52,985 nucleotides of DNA from Fibrobacteria bacterium (GCA_017881725.1 JADGQO010000154.1:1-52985); one strand, 5' to 3'; counted from the first letter of the stretch, positions 17,409 through 27,103 are shown. A program made the numbers and translations. Notes: generated by a model not told the origin, from the sequence alone.

Positions 17409-20192
17409 ATGAGCGCCAATATCGCAAAGGTTGCGGGTATCGCGGATAGCGCCAAAGCCGCGTCCATCGCATATATCGACAATCAGCCCTTCCAAATCGA
17501 ACCCGGCGAAAGCATGCTGGCCTTTTTACGGCGGCACGGAAAAAACGCGCCCACTCTTTGTGACGCTCCCAACCTGAAGCCTTTCGGATCCTGTCGCGTA
17601 TGCAGCGTGGACGTGGCGCTCAAGGACGGCGGGCCCTGCAAGGCCATGGCCTCCTGCCATACCCCGGTTTCAGCGGGACAATACCTGTTCCCCGATTCCG
17701 AGCGCATCCAACGCCTGCGGCGCAATATCGTGGAATTGGTGCTAACCGATTATCCCGAGGATCGGTGGAACGAAAACCGCAGCGGTCGGAATGAATTGCA
17801 AAACGTGGCTGAAGCTTTGGGCATCAGCCATAAGGATATCCGTTACCCGGCGGGCAAGAACCATCACGACCGGGAAAAGGACGTGTCGCATCCTTATATG
17901 CGCGCCGACCTTTCCACCTGCATCAATTGTTACCGGTGTGTACGCGCTTGCGACGAGGTACAGGGCGAAATGGTGTTGAGCATGGCGGGCCGCGGCTTCG
18001 ATCATCGCATCATCATGGGGATGAACGAAAACTACCAGGAGTCCGCCTGCGTCTCTTGTGGCGCCTGCGCCCAGGCCTGTCCGACGCAAGCCATCACGGA
18101 CATCTACAAATCCAAAAGCACGGTGGCCGACAAGACCACACGCACGGTATGCACCTATTGCGGCGTGGGTTGCAATCTCGAAGTGTCCACGGTGGACGGA
18201 ACCATAAAGTCCATTCTCGCGCCGTATGACGCGGAAGTGAACCAAGGCCATACCTGTTTGAAGGGCCGTTACGCTTTCGAGTTCTATCGCCATCCGGAAA
18301 GAATCCAGACTCCGCTGATCCGAAAAAACGGAAAGCTGGAGCCCGCGACCTGGGACGAGGCTTACGATTTCATCGCCGCGAAGTTGACGGACATCAAGAA
18401 AAAGCATGGGCCCAACGCCATCGGCGGCATCGCCTGCGCGCGGGGCACCAATGAGGAAAGCTACCTCATGCAGAAGTTCATCCGTGCGGTGGTGGGCACC
18501 AACAACATCGACGGCTGCGCGCGCGTTTGCCATTCGCCCACGGCTTTAGGGCTGCAACGCACCTTCGGAACCGGAGCGGCGACCAACTCCATCAAGGACA
18601 TCGCCCACACCGAATGCATGCTCGTGATCGGCGCTAATCCCACGGACGCGCATCCGGTCACGGGAGCCAAAATCAAGCAACGGGCGATGAAAGGATTTCC
18701 GCTCATCGTCATCGATCCCCGCAAAATCGAATTGACGCGTTACGCGACCCATCACTTGCAAATCCGGCCCGGCACCAATGTCGCGGTGTTGAACATGATG
18801 TTGTACTACATCGTAACCGAAGGCAAGGTCGATCAAAAGTTCATCGACACGCGCACCCAGGGGTTCGAGTCGTTTCAGACGGAGCTGCTCAAAATCGATT
18901 TGGATGAAATGGAGCGCATCACCGGTGTGGATCGGAATTTGGTCCGAGACGCGGCGCTCACCTATGCCAATGCCAAGGCGGCGATGTCTTTCCACGGCTT
19001 GGGCGTCACCGAGCATTCGCAGGGCACTTTCACCGTGATGTTGATCGCGGATTTGGCCATGCTCACGGGCAATATCGGCCGCAGGGGCGTGGGCGTCACG
19101 CCGTTGCGCGGGCAGAACAACGTGCAGGGCATGGCCGACATGGGCGCGCAGCCGCATCAGGGCGCGGGCTATCTCGCGGTCAGCGACGAGGCGAATCACC
19201 GCATGTACGAGGATTTTTACGGTGTCAAACTGACCCGCGACGCGGGCTGGAAAATCCCGGAAATGTACGAGGCGGCCTTGCGCGGCGAGTTTAAGGCCTT
19301 GTGGGTCATCGGCGAGGATTTGGTGCAAACGGATCCCAATACTAAACATGTGAAAGCTGCGTTGGAAAGTTTGGACTTGCTCATCGTGAACGAGCTGTTC
19401 ATGAACGACACGGCCCGCATGGCCACGGTGGTTTTGCCCGCAGCGTCCTTCTTCGAGAAAAGCGGAACCTTCACCAACGGCGAGCGGCGCATCCAGCGCG
19501 TGCATCAGGTGGTGGAGCCGGTGGGCCAGTCCCGATCGGACGGCCAAATCATCGTCGACATCATGAACCGCATGGGCTACCCGCAGCCGGATTACGATCC
19601 GAAAACCTTGCTGCAGGAAATTTCGCGCGTGGTGCCTTTTTTCCAAGGCGTGAAATGGGACGAGTTGGGGGACAACGGCAAGCAATGGCCCGTCTATGCG
19701 GACGGCCAAGGCACCGAGATCATGCATACCGAATCCTTCAAGCTGGGCAAGGGCCATATTCAATTCAAGGCCTTCAAGGAAAGTCCGGAAATCGTCGATC
19801 ATGGCGGCCAATTTCCCTTCATCCTGACAACCAATCGGGAGTTGGAACATTACAATTGCGGCACCATGACCCGTCGCACGCCGAACGCGGAAATCCTCGG
19901 ACGTGACGTACTGCTGATCAACCCCGCCGACGCGGCCGCCAAGGGGATTGCGGAGGGAGACATGGTGTGCATCAGCTCCGCGCGAGGCAAGGTGGACGTC
20001 GTGGCCCAGATTTCCGATCAGGTGAAACCCGGAATCCTCAGTTCCACGTTTCACTTTCCTGAGATCATGATGAACGTGCTGACCTCCAGTGTGGCCGACA
20101 CGGAAACCAAGTGCCCGGAATACAAGGTCGTGGCCGTGGACATCCGCACGGCGCGGAAAGTGGAACAACGGAAGGCTGCTGGGGCCTGTTAA
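17409..20192 (+). CDS. Formate dehydrogenase, alpha (catalytic, Mo/W-bisMGD) subunit
   Basis: 927 residues, cytoplasmic (no signal peptide). Order: N-terminal NuoG-like [2Fe-2S] ferredoxin domain (first Cys at 51), His-rich NuoG segment, two [4Fe-4S] ferredoxin motifs (CINCYRCVRAC 171-181; CVSCGACAQAC 214-224), a further [4Fe-4S] site (CTYCGVGC from 248), then the molybdopterin domain. The Mo/W ligand is Cys374 in ARVCHSPT with the conserved His375, so this is the cysteine form and needs no selenocysteine. Expected reaction: formate to CO2 with electrons passed to the NuoEF-type partner and NAD+; it could run in reverse as a CO2 reductase. No fdhD-type sulfurtransferase or maturation gene is in the window. 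Confidence 0.92.
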   Translation: MSANIAKVAGIADSAKAASIAYIDNQPFQIEPGESMLAFLRRHGKNAPTLCDAPNLKPFGSCRVCSVDVALKDGGPCKAMASCHTPVSAGQYLFPDSERIQRLRRNIVELVLTDYPEDRWNENRSGRNELQNVAEALGISHKDIRYPAGKNHHDREKDVSHPYMRADLSTCINCYRCVRACDEVQGEMVLSMAGRGFDHRIIMGMNENYQESACVSCGACAQACPTQAITDIYKSKSTVADKTTRTVCTYCGVGCNLEVSTVDGTIKSILAPYDAEVNQGHTCLKGRYAFEFYRHPERIQTPLIRKNGKLEPATWDEAYDFIAAKLTDIKKKHGPNAIGGIACARGTNEESYLMQKFIRAVVGTNNIDGCARVCHSPTALGLQRTFGTGAATNSIKDIAHTECMLVIGANPTDAHPVTGAKIKQRAMKGFPLIVIDPRKIELTRYATHHLQIRPGTNVAVLNMMLYYIVTEGKVDQKFIDTRTQGFESFQTELLKIDLDEMERITGVDRNLVRDAALTYANAKAAMSFHGLGVTEHSQGTFTVMLIADLAMLTGNIGRRGVGVTPLRGQNNVQGMADMGAQPHQGAGYLAVSDEANHRMYEDFYGVKLTRDAGWKIPEMYEAALRGEFKALWVIGEDLVQTDPNTKHVKAALESLDLLIVNELFMNDTARMATVVLPAASFFEKSGTFTNGERRIQRVHQVVEPVGQSRSDGQIIVDIMNRMGYPQPDYDPKTLLQEISRVVPFFQGVKWDELGDNGKQWPVYADGQGTEIMHTESFKLGKGHIQFKAFKESPEIVDHGGQFPFILTTNRELEHYNCGTMTRRTPNAEILGRDVLLINPADAAAKGIAEGDMVCISSARGKVDVVAQISDQVKPGILSSTFHFPEIMMNVLTSSVADTETKCPEYKVVAVDIRTARKVEQRKAAGAC

Positions 20193-20209
20193 GAAATACG
20201 GAGTATCCC

Positions 20210-20450
20210 ATGACGACCTTCAAAACTTCGCGCGAAATCCAGGCCAAGCCCGAATAAATGGGTGATCGAACATGTTGGAGAGCCACGGTTCCACCTGACT
20301 CTGGAATTGCGTCCCTCGCCAACGGGAACTTTGCTCACTTGGTCCCAGGCCTTTGCAAACTCCGAAGTCGCCAAGCGCTTGGAATCGATCGTCGTGCCGG
20401 CGAATGAGCAAAATCTCGACCGCTTGTCGGCGGAAGTCCTGCGGCAATAA
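20210..20450 (+). pseudogene. SRPBCC (AHSA1-type) gene with its middle deleted
   Basis: The ATG at 20210 has a GGAG ribosome site and reads MTTFKTSREIQAKPE, the usual first strand of AHSA1/START-like proteins, then hits a stop. In another frame, from about 20250, the sequence reads PNKWVIEHVGEPRFHLTLELRPS...LTWSQAF...VVPANEQNLDRLSAEVLRQ, the usual last third of the same family, ending at 20450. Between them about 75-80 residues are missing and the frame is lost, so this is a deletion remnant. It starts 17 nt after the formate dehydrogenase gene. Family assignment is by pattern, but both ends point to the same family, which supports the call. Confidence 0.7.
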
Positions 20451-20500
20451 GGCGCCTGCGGTGATTTTTTCAACGCCGTATTGCGGCCTTTAAATCCCCA

Positions 20501-21088
20501 TCAATCATTCAACCCAAATCCATCCAGGATTTTCGGGATCACTTTTTCGATCCGGGCTTCCCGTGTCTGGGATTGCTTCGCGGAGGAAAAGTGGAGCAAG
20601 TAGGCCCTTTGTCTCCCGTGCGTCAAGGCTGCGAAGGCGGTTTTAAGCGCGGGCATCTTTTTCAGTGCCTGCTTGAATTCAACCGGCATGGGAAATTCCC
20701 CGGTCTTTTTGAATTCCACTTTTTGTCCTGATGATTCCACCTCGATGGCTTGTTGGATGAGGCTCTTTATGGCCGCTTTCTGTTTCTGGATTTCGCCGAT
20801 GTGGGTGAACCGGATTTGCCGCGCGGCTTGGACGTTCTCCGTTTGTTGGATCAGAATGCCTTTGGGATCCTTCAGCAACGCGCCTTTGAAAAACAGGAGC
20901 GCGCAATATTCCTTGAACACATGGATGAGAACGATGTTTCGGCCCGAATGGGAATAACAGGGATTGCCCCACTTGAACTCCTCGTTCAGGGGACATTCCA
21001 GGACGATGGCCCGCAACTTTTCGCATTCCTCGCGCCAGGCCGGAAGGCGATCGAGGAAGGCGTCGACTTTGGGATTGGCGTTTTCCAT
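20501..21088 (-). CDS. YdeI/OmdA family protein (DUF1801 plus OmdA domain)
   Basis: 195 residues, cytoplasmic. The N-terminal part (about 10-115: CEKLRAIVLECPLNEEFKWGNPCYSHSGRNIVLIHVFKEYCALLFFKGALL) is a DUF1801-type domain. The C-terminal part (FPMPVEFKQALKKMPALKTAFAALTHGRQRAYLLHFSSAKQSQTREARIEKVIPKILDG) is the OmdA domain of YdeI-like proteins. Members have been linked to bacteriocin or antimicrobial tolerance, but the molecular role is not settled. Length is normal for the family. The start at 21088 has a GGAAA site. It faces the SRPBCC remnant, a family often found near it in other genomes. Confidence 0.85.
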   Translation of the reverse strand: MENANPKVDAFLDRLPAWREECEKLRAIVLECPLNEEFKWGNPCYSHSGRNIVLIHVFKEYCALLFFKGALLKDPKGILIQQTENVQAARQIRFTHIGEIQKQKAAIKSLIQQAIEVESSGQKVEFKKTGEFPMPVEFKQALKKMPALKTAFAALTHGRQRAYLLHFSSAKQSQTREARIEKVIPKILDGFGLND

Positions 21089-21175
21089 GGGGAGATTTCC
21101 AAGGGTTGTGTATTTGTTTGCTAAGACAATAACTAGCGGGCGACCATGCGCCTGGGCAGCCGGCTAAGACAAGGG

Positions 21176-22300
21176 CTAACGCGCCAGCGACTTGCCGCGC
21201 AAATCGAAAAGCGAAATCTCCAGGTCCATGGGACGCGACACTTCCAAGATGATGGAGCGTCCGGACCGCCGCATACGAACAGCGTCTTCGGTTCCATTCC
21301 GATTGGGTAACACTCCGGTTACTGCGCTTCCCACCGTTTGGTTGACGAAATCAAGCAGTGCCTTGTTGCGGCCGACGGCGATATTTTCCGGCAGCTTGCG
21401 GACGAACCATTGCACTTGCCAACCGATGGAATCGTTGGCCGGGATGGGTCCGTAAGGCCCTTGCAATTCCATTTCCAGCAGCGAGCCGGTGACGTAAATC
21501 TCGCATTCGCTTTCGGTGCCCGGCGCTTGCTTGTCCGGCGGCGTGTCGGCGAATTTTTTGATGAAAAGGTTCCGGCTTTTGTCCACGTGGGCCATCCACC
21601 CGGGCACACCCGCGTCTCCGAAGATTTTCGTGCGACCCGTCAAGCTGGCGGAGCTGTCATAGGTGAACCACGTTGCGCCCAAGGTGTCGTGTGTTTGCTT
21701 GAGCATGCCGTCGTTTCCGAAGGCCTTGATGTTTCCCGAAGGCCAGAAGGTGACGCCGCCGGAGGGGAAGCGCGTGTCCTCCCAGGGAGCCCAGGAAATG
21801 GGGCCTCCGGAAGTATTGATCAAATGATACAGATTGGTGAAGGACGAATCCTTGAGACTGGCGGAAAAGGTTTTGCGGAAGCGCAAATGGGTGTAACTGT
21901 CCGCCGTCCCGGTAAAGGTCAAAGTCGTATCCGCGGCCTCGATGCCCCCGGTGTAGGCATTGCCATCCAGCGCCGCAGGTGGCGGAAAGCAATCGAGCGT
22001 GGAGGCGCTTTTGCACGCGGCTGTCCAATTGGTTTGCGGGCTGACCCACAACGTTGAGCCCCACAACGTGTTCCCGCCGGTAGTCACGGTGTAGAGCATT
22101 TCCGTGCCCAGGTATTTGAGGGAAGCCACGCGCGATGAAGTCGCCGCGCCCACTTGCAAGGTGGCGCCGCCGGTGGTCAGCGTGAAGGAAGATGCGCTGG
22201 TCACGGGTACGGCCTTTTGCGCCAAGAGGGTGGTGGGTAAGGCCAACAGTGCGGCTGCGGCGGTCCAAGCCGGGGAGGTTCCTGCGATGAGTCGAAACAA
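21176..22300 (-). CDS. Secreted DUF4380 protein (mutarotase-like fold) with short sorting-like tail
   Basis: 374 residues from a TTG start at 22300, chosen because GGAGG lies 5 nt upstream and a signal peptide follows (WTAAAALLALPTTLLAQ). The body matches DUF4380-like proteins: GGATLQVGAATSSRVASLKYLGTEMLY, then NTLWGSTLWVSPQTNW and SWAPWEDTRFPSGG; this fold resembles galactose mutarotase domains that bind sugars. The last 30 residues (GRSIILEVSRPMDLEISLFDLRGKSLAR) look like the start of a T9SS type A sorting domain, cut short. Function unknown; a role in carbohydrate handling outside the cell is possible. Transcribed in the same direction as the lipoprotein upstream (22391-23713), 90 nt apart. 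Confidence 0.7.
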   Translation of the reverse strand: MFRLIAGTSPAWTAAAALLALPTTLLAQKAVPVTSASSFTLTTGGATLQVGAATSSRVASLKYLGTEMLYTVTTGGNTLWGSTLWVSPQTNWTAACKSASTLDCFPPPAALDGNAYTGGIEAADTTLTFTGTADSYTHLRFRKTFSASLKDSSFTNLYHLINTSGGPISWAPWEDTRFPSGGVTFWPSGNIKAFGNDGMLKQTHDTLGATWFTYDSSASLTGRTKIFGDAGVPGWMAHVDKSRNLFIKKFADTPPDKQAPGTESECEIYVTGSLLEMELQGPYGPIPANDSIGWQVQWFVRKLPENIAVGRNKALLDFVNQTVGSAVTGVLPNRNGTEDAVRMRRSGRSIILEVSRPMDLEISLFDLRGKSLAR

Positions 22301-22390
22301 GTCGGCCTCCAGGGTAAAGCCCCTCTGCGACGAAGTGCTTGGGGAATAAAGTCCTGTGCTAATATAGCGCCATTGCCTCCAATAATAGCG

Positions 22391-23713
22391 TCACAGCCCT
22401 GAAAAAACCGCTACCGTATCCCACGTCCATTTCCGTTCACTCGTCAAGCGCGCGAGGAAAATCCGGCTCGGTCCAATGACGGCGTCGGATAAAAAATAAC
22501 CGCCAGCATTTTGATCGGTTAGATACAGCACCATGGGATTTCCATCCTGGCTAAAACGCAGCATGGGATGAAATTCGATTCCAGATTTGGAAGCGGAATC
22601 CAGGGGTAACTTCAAGGTATCGCCTCCCACACGGCAAGAAGAAGTATGAACATAGAGGATTCGGGGAATATCGGCGTTGGCCGGTGTGGACGTGTCCACA
22701 ACCCTATTCAGCCCGTGGAAACATCCGTCGGGTCCGGCGATGGAGTTGGAAAATCCCCATCTGGAATCCGGCAGGGTGGAATCGGAATTCCGATAACTGA
22801 CATCCTCCAATCGGGTCAAGGCGTTTCCCCGCAAGGCGAATACCGCGGCCGAATCGGCGTTATTGAGGGGCACATATAACCGCGTCTCCCCGAGCACGCG
22901 ATTGACGCTCAGGGAGTAACCTACCGTGGAATCGAGGAGTATGGTTTTGCTCGTCGCGCCCTTTCCCAATGACTTGTTCCACCGATAGCAAACCAGTTGG
23001 TTGTTCCGGTAATAGGTGGAGTGACCGTCAATTATGGGTGTAACCCGGCCCACAACGAGATTCGCATCCGTTCCATTTAAAAAAGCACGCGGAGTGAAAT
23101 AGACATTGGTATCCAAGGTAATCGTCTCCCCAAAGTTGGAAACAACCTTTGCCTTTGTACTTGGGAACTCTTGCACTGCGGGTTGCCAAACGGTATCGCC
23201 GTAAATTAAGAATGGAAGTCTTATTCCCTGTTCAGGAGAATAAGTGGCCTGACCTTGGAGATTGTCGTTTCCGGCCAGGCTTTGGCCCACACGTCGCCAG
23301 CCATCTCCGCTGGGGGCATAGAGGAAAAATCGGTTCTGATCCCATACCATAGGTTGAAAATCGCCTTTCTGATTGGCAGCCAAAAAGGAGGCATCCCAGA
23401 CCTGGAGGTTTCTGAATCCGAAAGAATTCCATACCCCGTTCTTTAAGGTGTAAATCCGGGTTTCCATATTGCGTAACTGGTATTTGGGATCATATTGACG
23501 CAACTTGCTCCGGGTACCGTAAAACATGGCCACTTGGGCCATGATGAGCGGGGTCCCGTCCCCGTTGATTTCCAATTGGGCGCTGGTGACTATCAAGCCG
23601 GCAAAAACATCGTACTCCGGCCCGTCTTCCGTGCTGCACGCCAATAGGATAAGCGCGGCGATCACCATAAGAAATGGTGATTTTACAAGGTTAGATGGAA
23701 ATGTTTTTTTCAT
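22391..23713 (-). CDS. Putative lipoprotein, beta-rich, unknown function
   Basis: 440 residues with a clear lipoprotein signal (MKKTFPSNLVKSPFLMVIAALILLAC, Cys26 in the lipobox LLAC). The mature part has repeated strand-turn patterns with Trp and Asp (QVWDASFLAANQKGDFQPMVWDQNRFFLYAPSG, GWRRVGQSLAG, RWGFSNSIAGPDGCFHGLNR, HPMLRFSQDGNPMVLYLTDQN) that suggest a beta-propeller. No enzyme motif is seen. The ribosome site is weak. Its 5' end is 103 nt from the divergent lipoprotein gene at 23817. Confidence 0.65.
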   Translation of the reverse strand: MKKTFPSNLVKSPFLMVIAALILLACSTEDGPEYDVFAGLIVTSAQLEINGDGTPLIMAQVAMFYGTRSKLRQYDPKYQLRNMETRIYTLKNGVWNSFGFRNLQVWDASFLAANQKGDFQPMVWDQNRFFLYAPSGDGWRRVGQSLAGNDNLQGQATYSPEQGIRLPFLIYGDTVWQPAVQEFPSTKAKVVSNFGETITLDTNVYFTPRAFLNGTDANLVVGRVTPIIDGHSTYYRNNQLVCYRWNKSLGKGATSKTILLDSTVGYSLSVNRVLGETRLYVPLNNADSAAVFALRGNALTRLEDVSYRNSDSTLPDSRWGFSNSIAGPDGCFHGLNRVVDTSTPANADIPRILYVHTSSCRVGGDTLKLPLDSASKSGIEFHPMLRFSQDGNPMVLYLTDQNAGGYFLSDAVIGPSRIFLARLTSERKWTWDTVAVFSGL

Positions 23714-23816
23714 GGGGCCGGGTTTAGGTAATTTACATCCTGAAATTATTATTTTCCCGCTTCGGCGTAACTATCGGAAAGGTCTGGGTTTGAAAATTAT
23801 TTCCGCGTGGAAGCGC

Positions 23817-24644
23817 ATGCGCTTTCCGGTGTGGGTAACTTGCGCGTTTCTGATGACGGGATGCCTGTATTCCACCCATCATTTCAATAGCGGCCGTCTT
23901 CTGGATCCGGGTATGTCGGATGTTACCGTGGGAGGAGGCTATTCCCAGGCGCCGGGTTTCGGGTGCTCTTCGAATCCCAACGTCATTGAATTCCAGGATT
24001 CCACAGGCGCGCGCCATTGCGAAGATGATTCACGTGAAGCTTCCGACGGAAACGGCTCTTCCAATCCACATTTCCTCGTCACCGATCCTAAAAAATTCGC
24101 GCTGCCGTTCTACAGCGGAAGCCTGGGGTATCGGCTGGGAATACACGGCAAGTTAGGGCCATTTTCCGGCCTGGAAATGGGTTTGCATTTGGAATCGCCC
24201 ACCAATCCCGTAAGCGGGGAATTCGATTTGAAGTTGGGGTTGCCCGTACCGAAGGGCTTAGCCTTTCATCATTCGCTTTCGGCAGGATGGAGCATCGGTA
24301 TGTGGGCCGACAATTCTTCCTTCCTGGAATACGCCGCATCGCGCCCCTTCGGATTGAGTGACCTATTCGTAAATTACCGCGCCACGTATTTGGCCAGTCA
24401 ATCGGCGGATTTACTCGGCTCCGAGGATGCGCGGCGATTTCTCAGCAAAAGGCGGCTCATCCATCAATCCTCCTTAGGATTCAAATGGGCTTTGCCGGAA
24501 ATCCTTATCGTTCCGGATTATATCATCCCGGAGGTGGGCTTGACCTATCCTCTGGGGCCCACGGGTAGTGACGCGATCCCGGCCTATGTATTGGATGACA
24601 GGGCCTGGAACTTTACTCTGGGTATGGGATGGAATTTCAAATGA
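23817..24644 (+). CDS. Putative outer-membrane lipoprotein, barrel-like
   Basis: 275 residues from the ATG at 23817, which begins a short lipoprotein signal (MRFPVWVTCAFLMTGC, Cys16). A TTG at 23790 is an alternative. The frame is open much further upstream but overlaps the opposite gene and is not coding there. The mature protein alternates strands (MSDVTVGGGYSQ, YSGSLGYRLGIHGKLGP, SGEFDLKLGLPVPKG, SSLGFKWALPEILIVPDYIIPEVGLTYPLG) and ends WNFTLGMGWNFK, with a terminal aromatic pattern typical of outer-membrane barrels. The stop overlaps the following receptor gene (ATGA), so they form an operon and may act together. Confidence 0.65.
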   Translation: MRFPVWVTCAFLMTGCLYSTHHFNSGRLLDPGMSDVTVGGGYSQAPGFGCSSNPNVIEFQDSTGARHCEDDSREASDGNGSSNPHFLVTDPKKFALPFYSGSLGYRLGIHGKLGPFSGLEMGLHLESPTNPVSGEFDLKLGLPVPKGLAFHHSLSAGWSIGMWADNSSFLEYAASRPFGLSDLFVNYRATYLASQSADLLGSEDARRFLSKRRLIHQSSLGFKWALPEILIVPDYIIPEVGLTYPLGPTGSDAIPAYVLDDRAWNFTLGMGWNFK

Positions 24645-27103
24645 GATGCCTCGCCTCCCTGGCGCTGGCATTGTCCTCGCTGGCTTCGCTATCCTTGCCG
24701 TCCGCGGCCTTTGGGGAGGGCGCGTCCGACACTTTGGAGATGCGGGAAAAAACCGTCACCAGTCCGTCAACCAAAACCCATTTGGAAAAAGAGGTGAGTC
24801 GCACCCGTCTTACCCGTAACGATCTCAAAAAGATTGCGGCCGCCCAAGGGGATCCTTTGAAAGCTTTGAGCACCTTGCCCGGCACCGCCAATCAAAATGA
24901 CATGAGCGTGCGCCCGTTCGTGCGCGGCGGCAAGGCGGAGGAAACCCAGGTTTTATGGGAAGGCATCCCGCTTTTGCAACCCTTCCATATCGGCAGTGTC
25001 TATTCGGTATTCAATATCGAATCCTTACGGGATATGACTTTATACAACGGAGGTTTCCCGACCGATGTCGGCAACGCGCTCTCCGGGGCGCTGTATATGC
25101 GTGCGCGGCCCTCACCGTTGGACACCATGGCTTTATCCACCGACATTTCCATGTTACGGGGCAACGCCTATGCGGGCATTCCCCTGAAGAAAGGCAAGGT
25201 GGGCCTTTCCTTGGCTTACCAGGCTTTTTGGTATGACTGGGTATTCAATCGGGGCCTGGATTTGATGAGCTTGATGAAGGATGACGCCGCCTTCAGAAGG
25301 TCTAGGCATGACATCCAAAACAATTTGGATTTGCCGAACTTTAAGGACCTCCAATTGGGCCTGACCTGGAAAATGTCCGCGTATTTGCAGGGCGAATATA
25401 CCGGCATCTTGTCCCAGGATATTTTCACCGTCAAGCAACCTGGCGCGCACCGCTATGTCAACGGAGAAGAGGTTTCCCCCAACTATTACGATTGGGATTT
25501 GTTCTACGGCAAGGCCGCCGATCACCGGGAAAAACGCATGGAGTCGGACACCTTGGCCGCCGTCAACGTCGGTAATGACGTGCACGCCTTGACCATGCAT
25601 TGGACGCCGAATCCGGCCTGGCAAGTGGATGAGGCCCTCGCATACCAGTCCCAAGAATGGAACGTGGGATTTTTCGACCAGACGGTGTGGCACGATTCCA
25701 TCGCTCCGGATGATCGGTTCGCCGGATATAGAACCACCGGCGCCAGCGATTATCTCTTGAAGATCCGCAACCAAACCTATGATTGGAAGGTGGACGCCAA
25801 AGGATATGTCGGCCAGGATCTCGTGGTCAAGCTGGGGGCCTCGCAGTCCATCCGCGCATCACGCTTTGAAACCAAGTTGCCCCGGCCCATTTTCGAAACC
25901 ATAGTGAACGGCAATGTGGACGCTTTGGACGCACTGGGCTATTTCAATCCCAACGGCCTGCTCATCAGGAAAAAGGATTCCACTTCCCAATCCCCGGTTG
26001 ATTACCTGGATGTTCTGCCCAAATTGATCCGGATGGATGAAAAGGGGGATTTATCCGCGGTATTTTCGGCGGCCTATGTTTCGGGCGAGTACAATTTCGA
26101 TCCCGCGCATCGGCTCAACTTGGGGCTCCGGGCGGAAACGGACACCTACTCGAACAAACCCTTCTTCAGCCCCCGGGCGGCGTATTTCCAAAGCCTGGGC
26201 AGCCATGACGAGTTGACTTTGGCGTCGGGATTGTACTCACAAAGTGATTTTCCCTTTCAGATCCGTAACGCTCATGTTACCCTGGAGATGGAAAAAGCCT
26301 TTCATTTCAACGTGGAATGGACGCATGTCTTTTCCCCGCTGTACCGGTTGGAATGCCAATTCTACCAAAAGAATTATTTCGATCTGGTCGTGCCGATCCT
26401 GATCAATACCGGACATCTCAATTGGCAGGCCAGCCCCTTGTCGGAAATACCCGGCCTAGACAGCGCGAGCTTCGCCACCTTGCCCAAGGCCGAGAAGGAC
26501 AGCCTCATCGGTCTCTATGCGGACCGGCGTTTCGATTACCAAAACGGGGGAAGCGGCAAGGCCGTGGGAATGGAATGGTCCTTCTACTACGAACCCTCCG
26601 CGTCCTGGGGCGGATGGTTGAGCGCGGAAGTCGGTTCGTCCACGCGTCAAGACGCTCCGGGCGGACGCGTTTACGATTTCCGGTATGCGCGGCCCTGGAC
26701 CTTTAATTGGATCAATCATTTCAATTTGCCCAACCGTTACAAATTGTCTTTGCGCGCCAAGCTCGCGGCGGGATTGCCCTACACCGACTATGTGGCTTAT
26801 CGCGCGGCCAATGATAAAATCGGCGGAGGCTTTTCGACCGTCCCGGCCGACCCCAAAAACGACACCCTTTTTTATTCCGGCCCCCAAAATGGAAGCCGCT
26901 ATTCGCCTTACAGCCGCTGGGATATCCGCCTCTCGCGGGACTTCACGGCTTGGAGCCATAATATGGAAGCGTACTTCGAACTTTGGAATGCGTTCAACGA
27001 TCCGAACTTCCTGCTCACGGATTCCAAAACCAAGGTCTGGAAGTTCGTGGATTTGAACTACCCGGTCCCGATTCTCTTTTTGGGCCTGTCGGGGCGATGG
27101 TAG
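24641..27103 (+). CDS. TonB-dependent-receptor-like outer-membrane protein
   Basis: 820 residues from the ATG at 24641, which overlaps the stop of the gene before it. Signal peptide about 1-26 (LASLSLPSAAFG). A plug domain follows (TRLTRNDLKKIAAAQGDPLKALSTLPG, VRPFVRGGKAEETQVLWEGIPL, ESLRDMTLYNGGFPTDVGNALSG, about 50-150), then a long barrel with many aromatic strands, ending ILFLGLSGRW with a C-terminal Trp. An obvious TonB box and an N-terminal carboxypeptidase-regulatory domain are absent. Barrel size is normal. The lipoprotein made from the same operon may be its partner, as in other nutrient-uptake pairs. Substrate unknown. Confidence 0.85.
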   Translation: MRCLASLALALSSLASLSLPSAAFGEGASDTLEMREKTVTSPSTKTHLEKEVSRTRLTRNDLKKIAAAQGDPLKALSTLPGTANQNDMSVRPFVRGGKAEETQVLWEGIPLLQPFHIGSVYSVFNIESLRDMTLYNGGFPTDVGNALSGALYMRARPSPLDTMALSTDISMLRGNAYAGIPLKKGKVGLSLAYQAFWYDWVFNRGLDLMSLMKDDAAFRRSRHDIQNNLDLPNFKDLQLGLTWKMSAYLQGEYTGILSQDIFTVKQPGAHRYVNGEEVSPNYYDWDLFYGKAADHREKRMESDTLAAVNVGNDVHALTMHWTPNPAWQVDEALAYQSQEWNVGFFDQTVWHDSIAPDDRFAGYRTTGASDYLLKIRNQTYDWKVDAKGYVGQDLVVKLGASQSIRASRFETKLPRPIFETIVNGNVDALDALGYFNPNGLLIRKKDSTSQSPVDYLDVLPKLIRMDEKGDLSAVFSAAYVSGEYNFDPAHRLNLGLRAETDTYSNKPFFSPRAAYFQSLGSHDELTLASGLYSQSDFPFQIRNAHVTLEMEKAFHFNVEWTHVFSPLYRLECQFYQKNYFDLVVPILINTGHLNWQASPLSEIPGLDSASFATLPKAEKDSLIGLYADRRFDYQNGGSGKAVGMEWSFYYEPSASWGGWLSAEVGSSTRQDAPGGRVYDFRYARPWTFNWINHFNLPNRYKLSLRAKLAAGLPYTDYVAYRAANDKIGGGFSTVPADPKNDTLFYSGPQNGSRYSPYSRWDIRLSRDFTAWSHNMEAYFELWNAFNDPNFLLTDSKTKVWKFVDLNYPVPILFLGLSGRW

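Noticed and set aside
18546..20168. 540-codon minus-strand frame opposite the formate dehydrogenase
   Set aside because: Typical shadow frame in GC-rich DNA; the plus-strand protein has all its metal sites.
17409..20192. Possible NADH dehydrogenase (complex I) NuoG instead of formate dehydrogenase
   Set aside because: The complete molybdopterin site with Cys374-His375 and the absence of other nuo genes favour formate dehydrogenase.
22330..22375. TATATT box in the region before the DUF4380 gene
   Set aside because: No -35 box at a workable distance.
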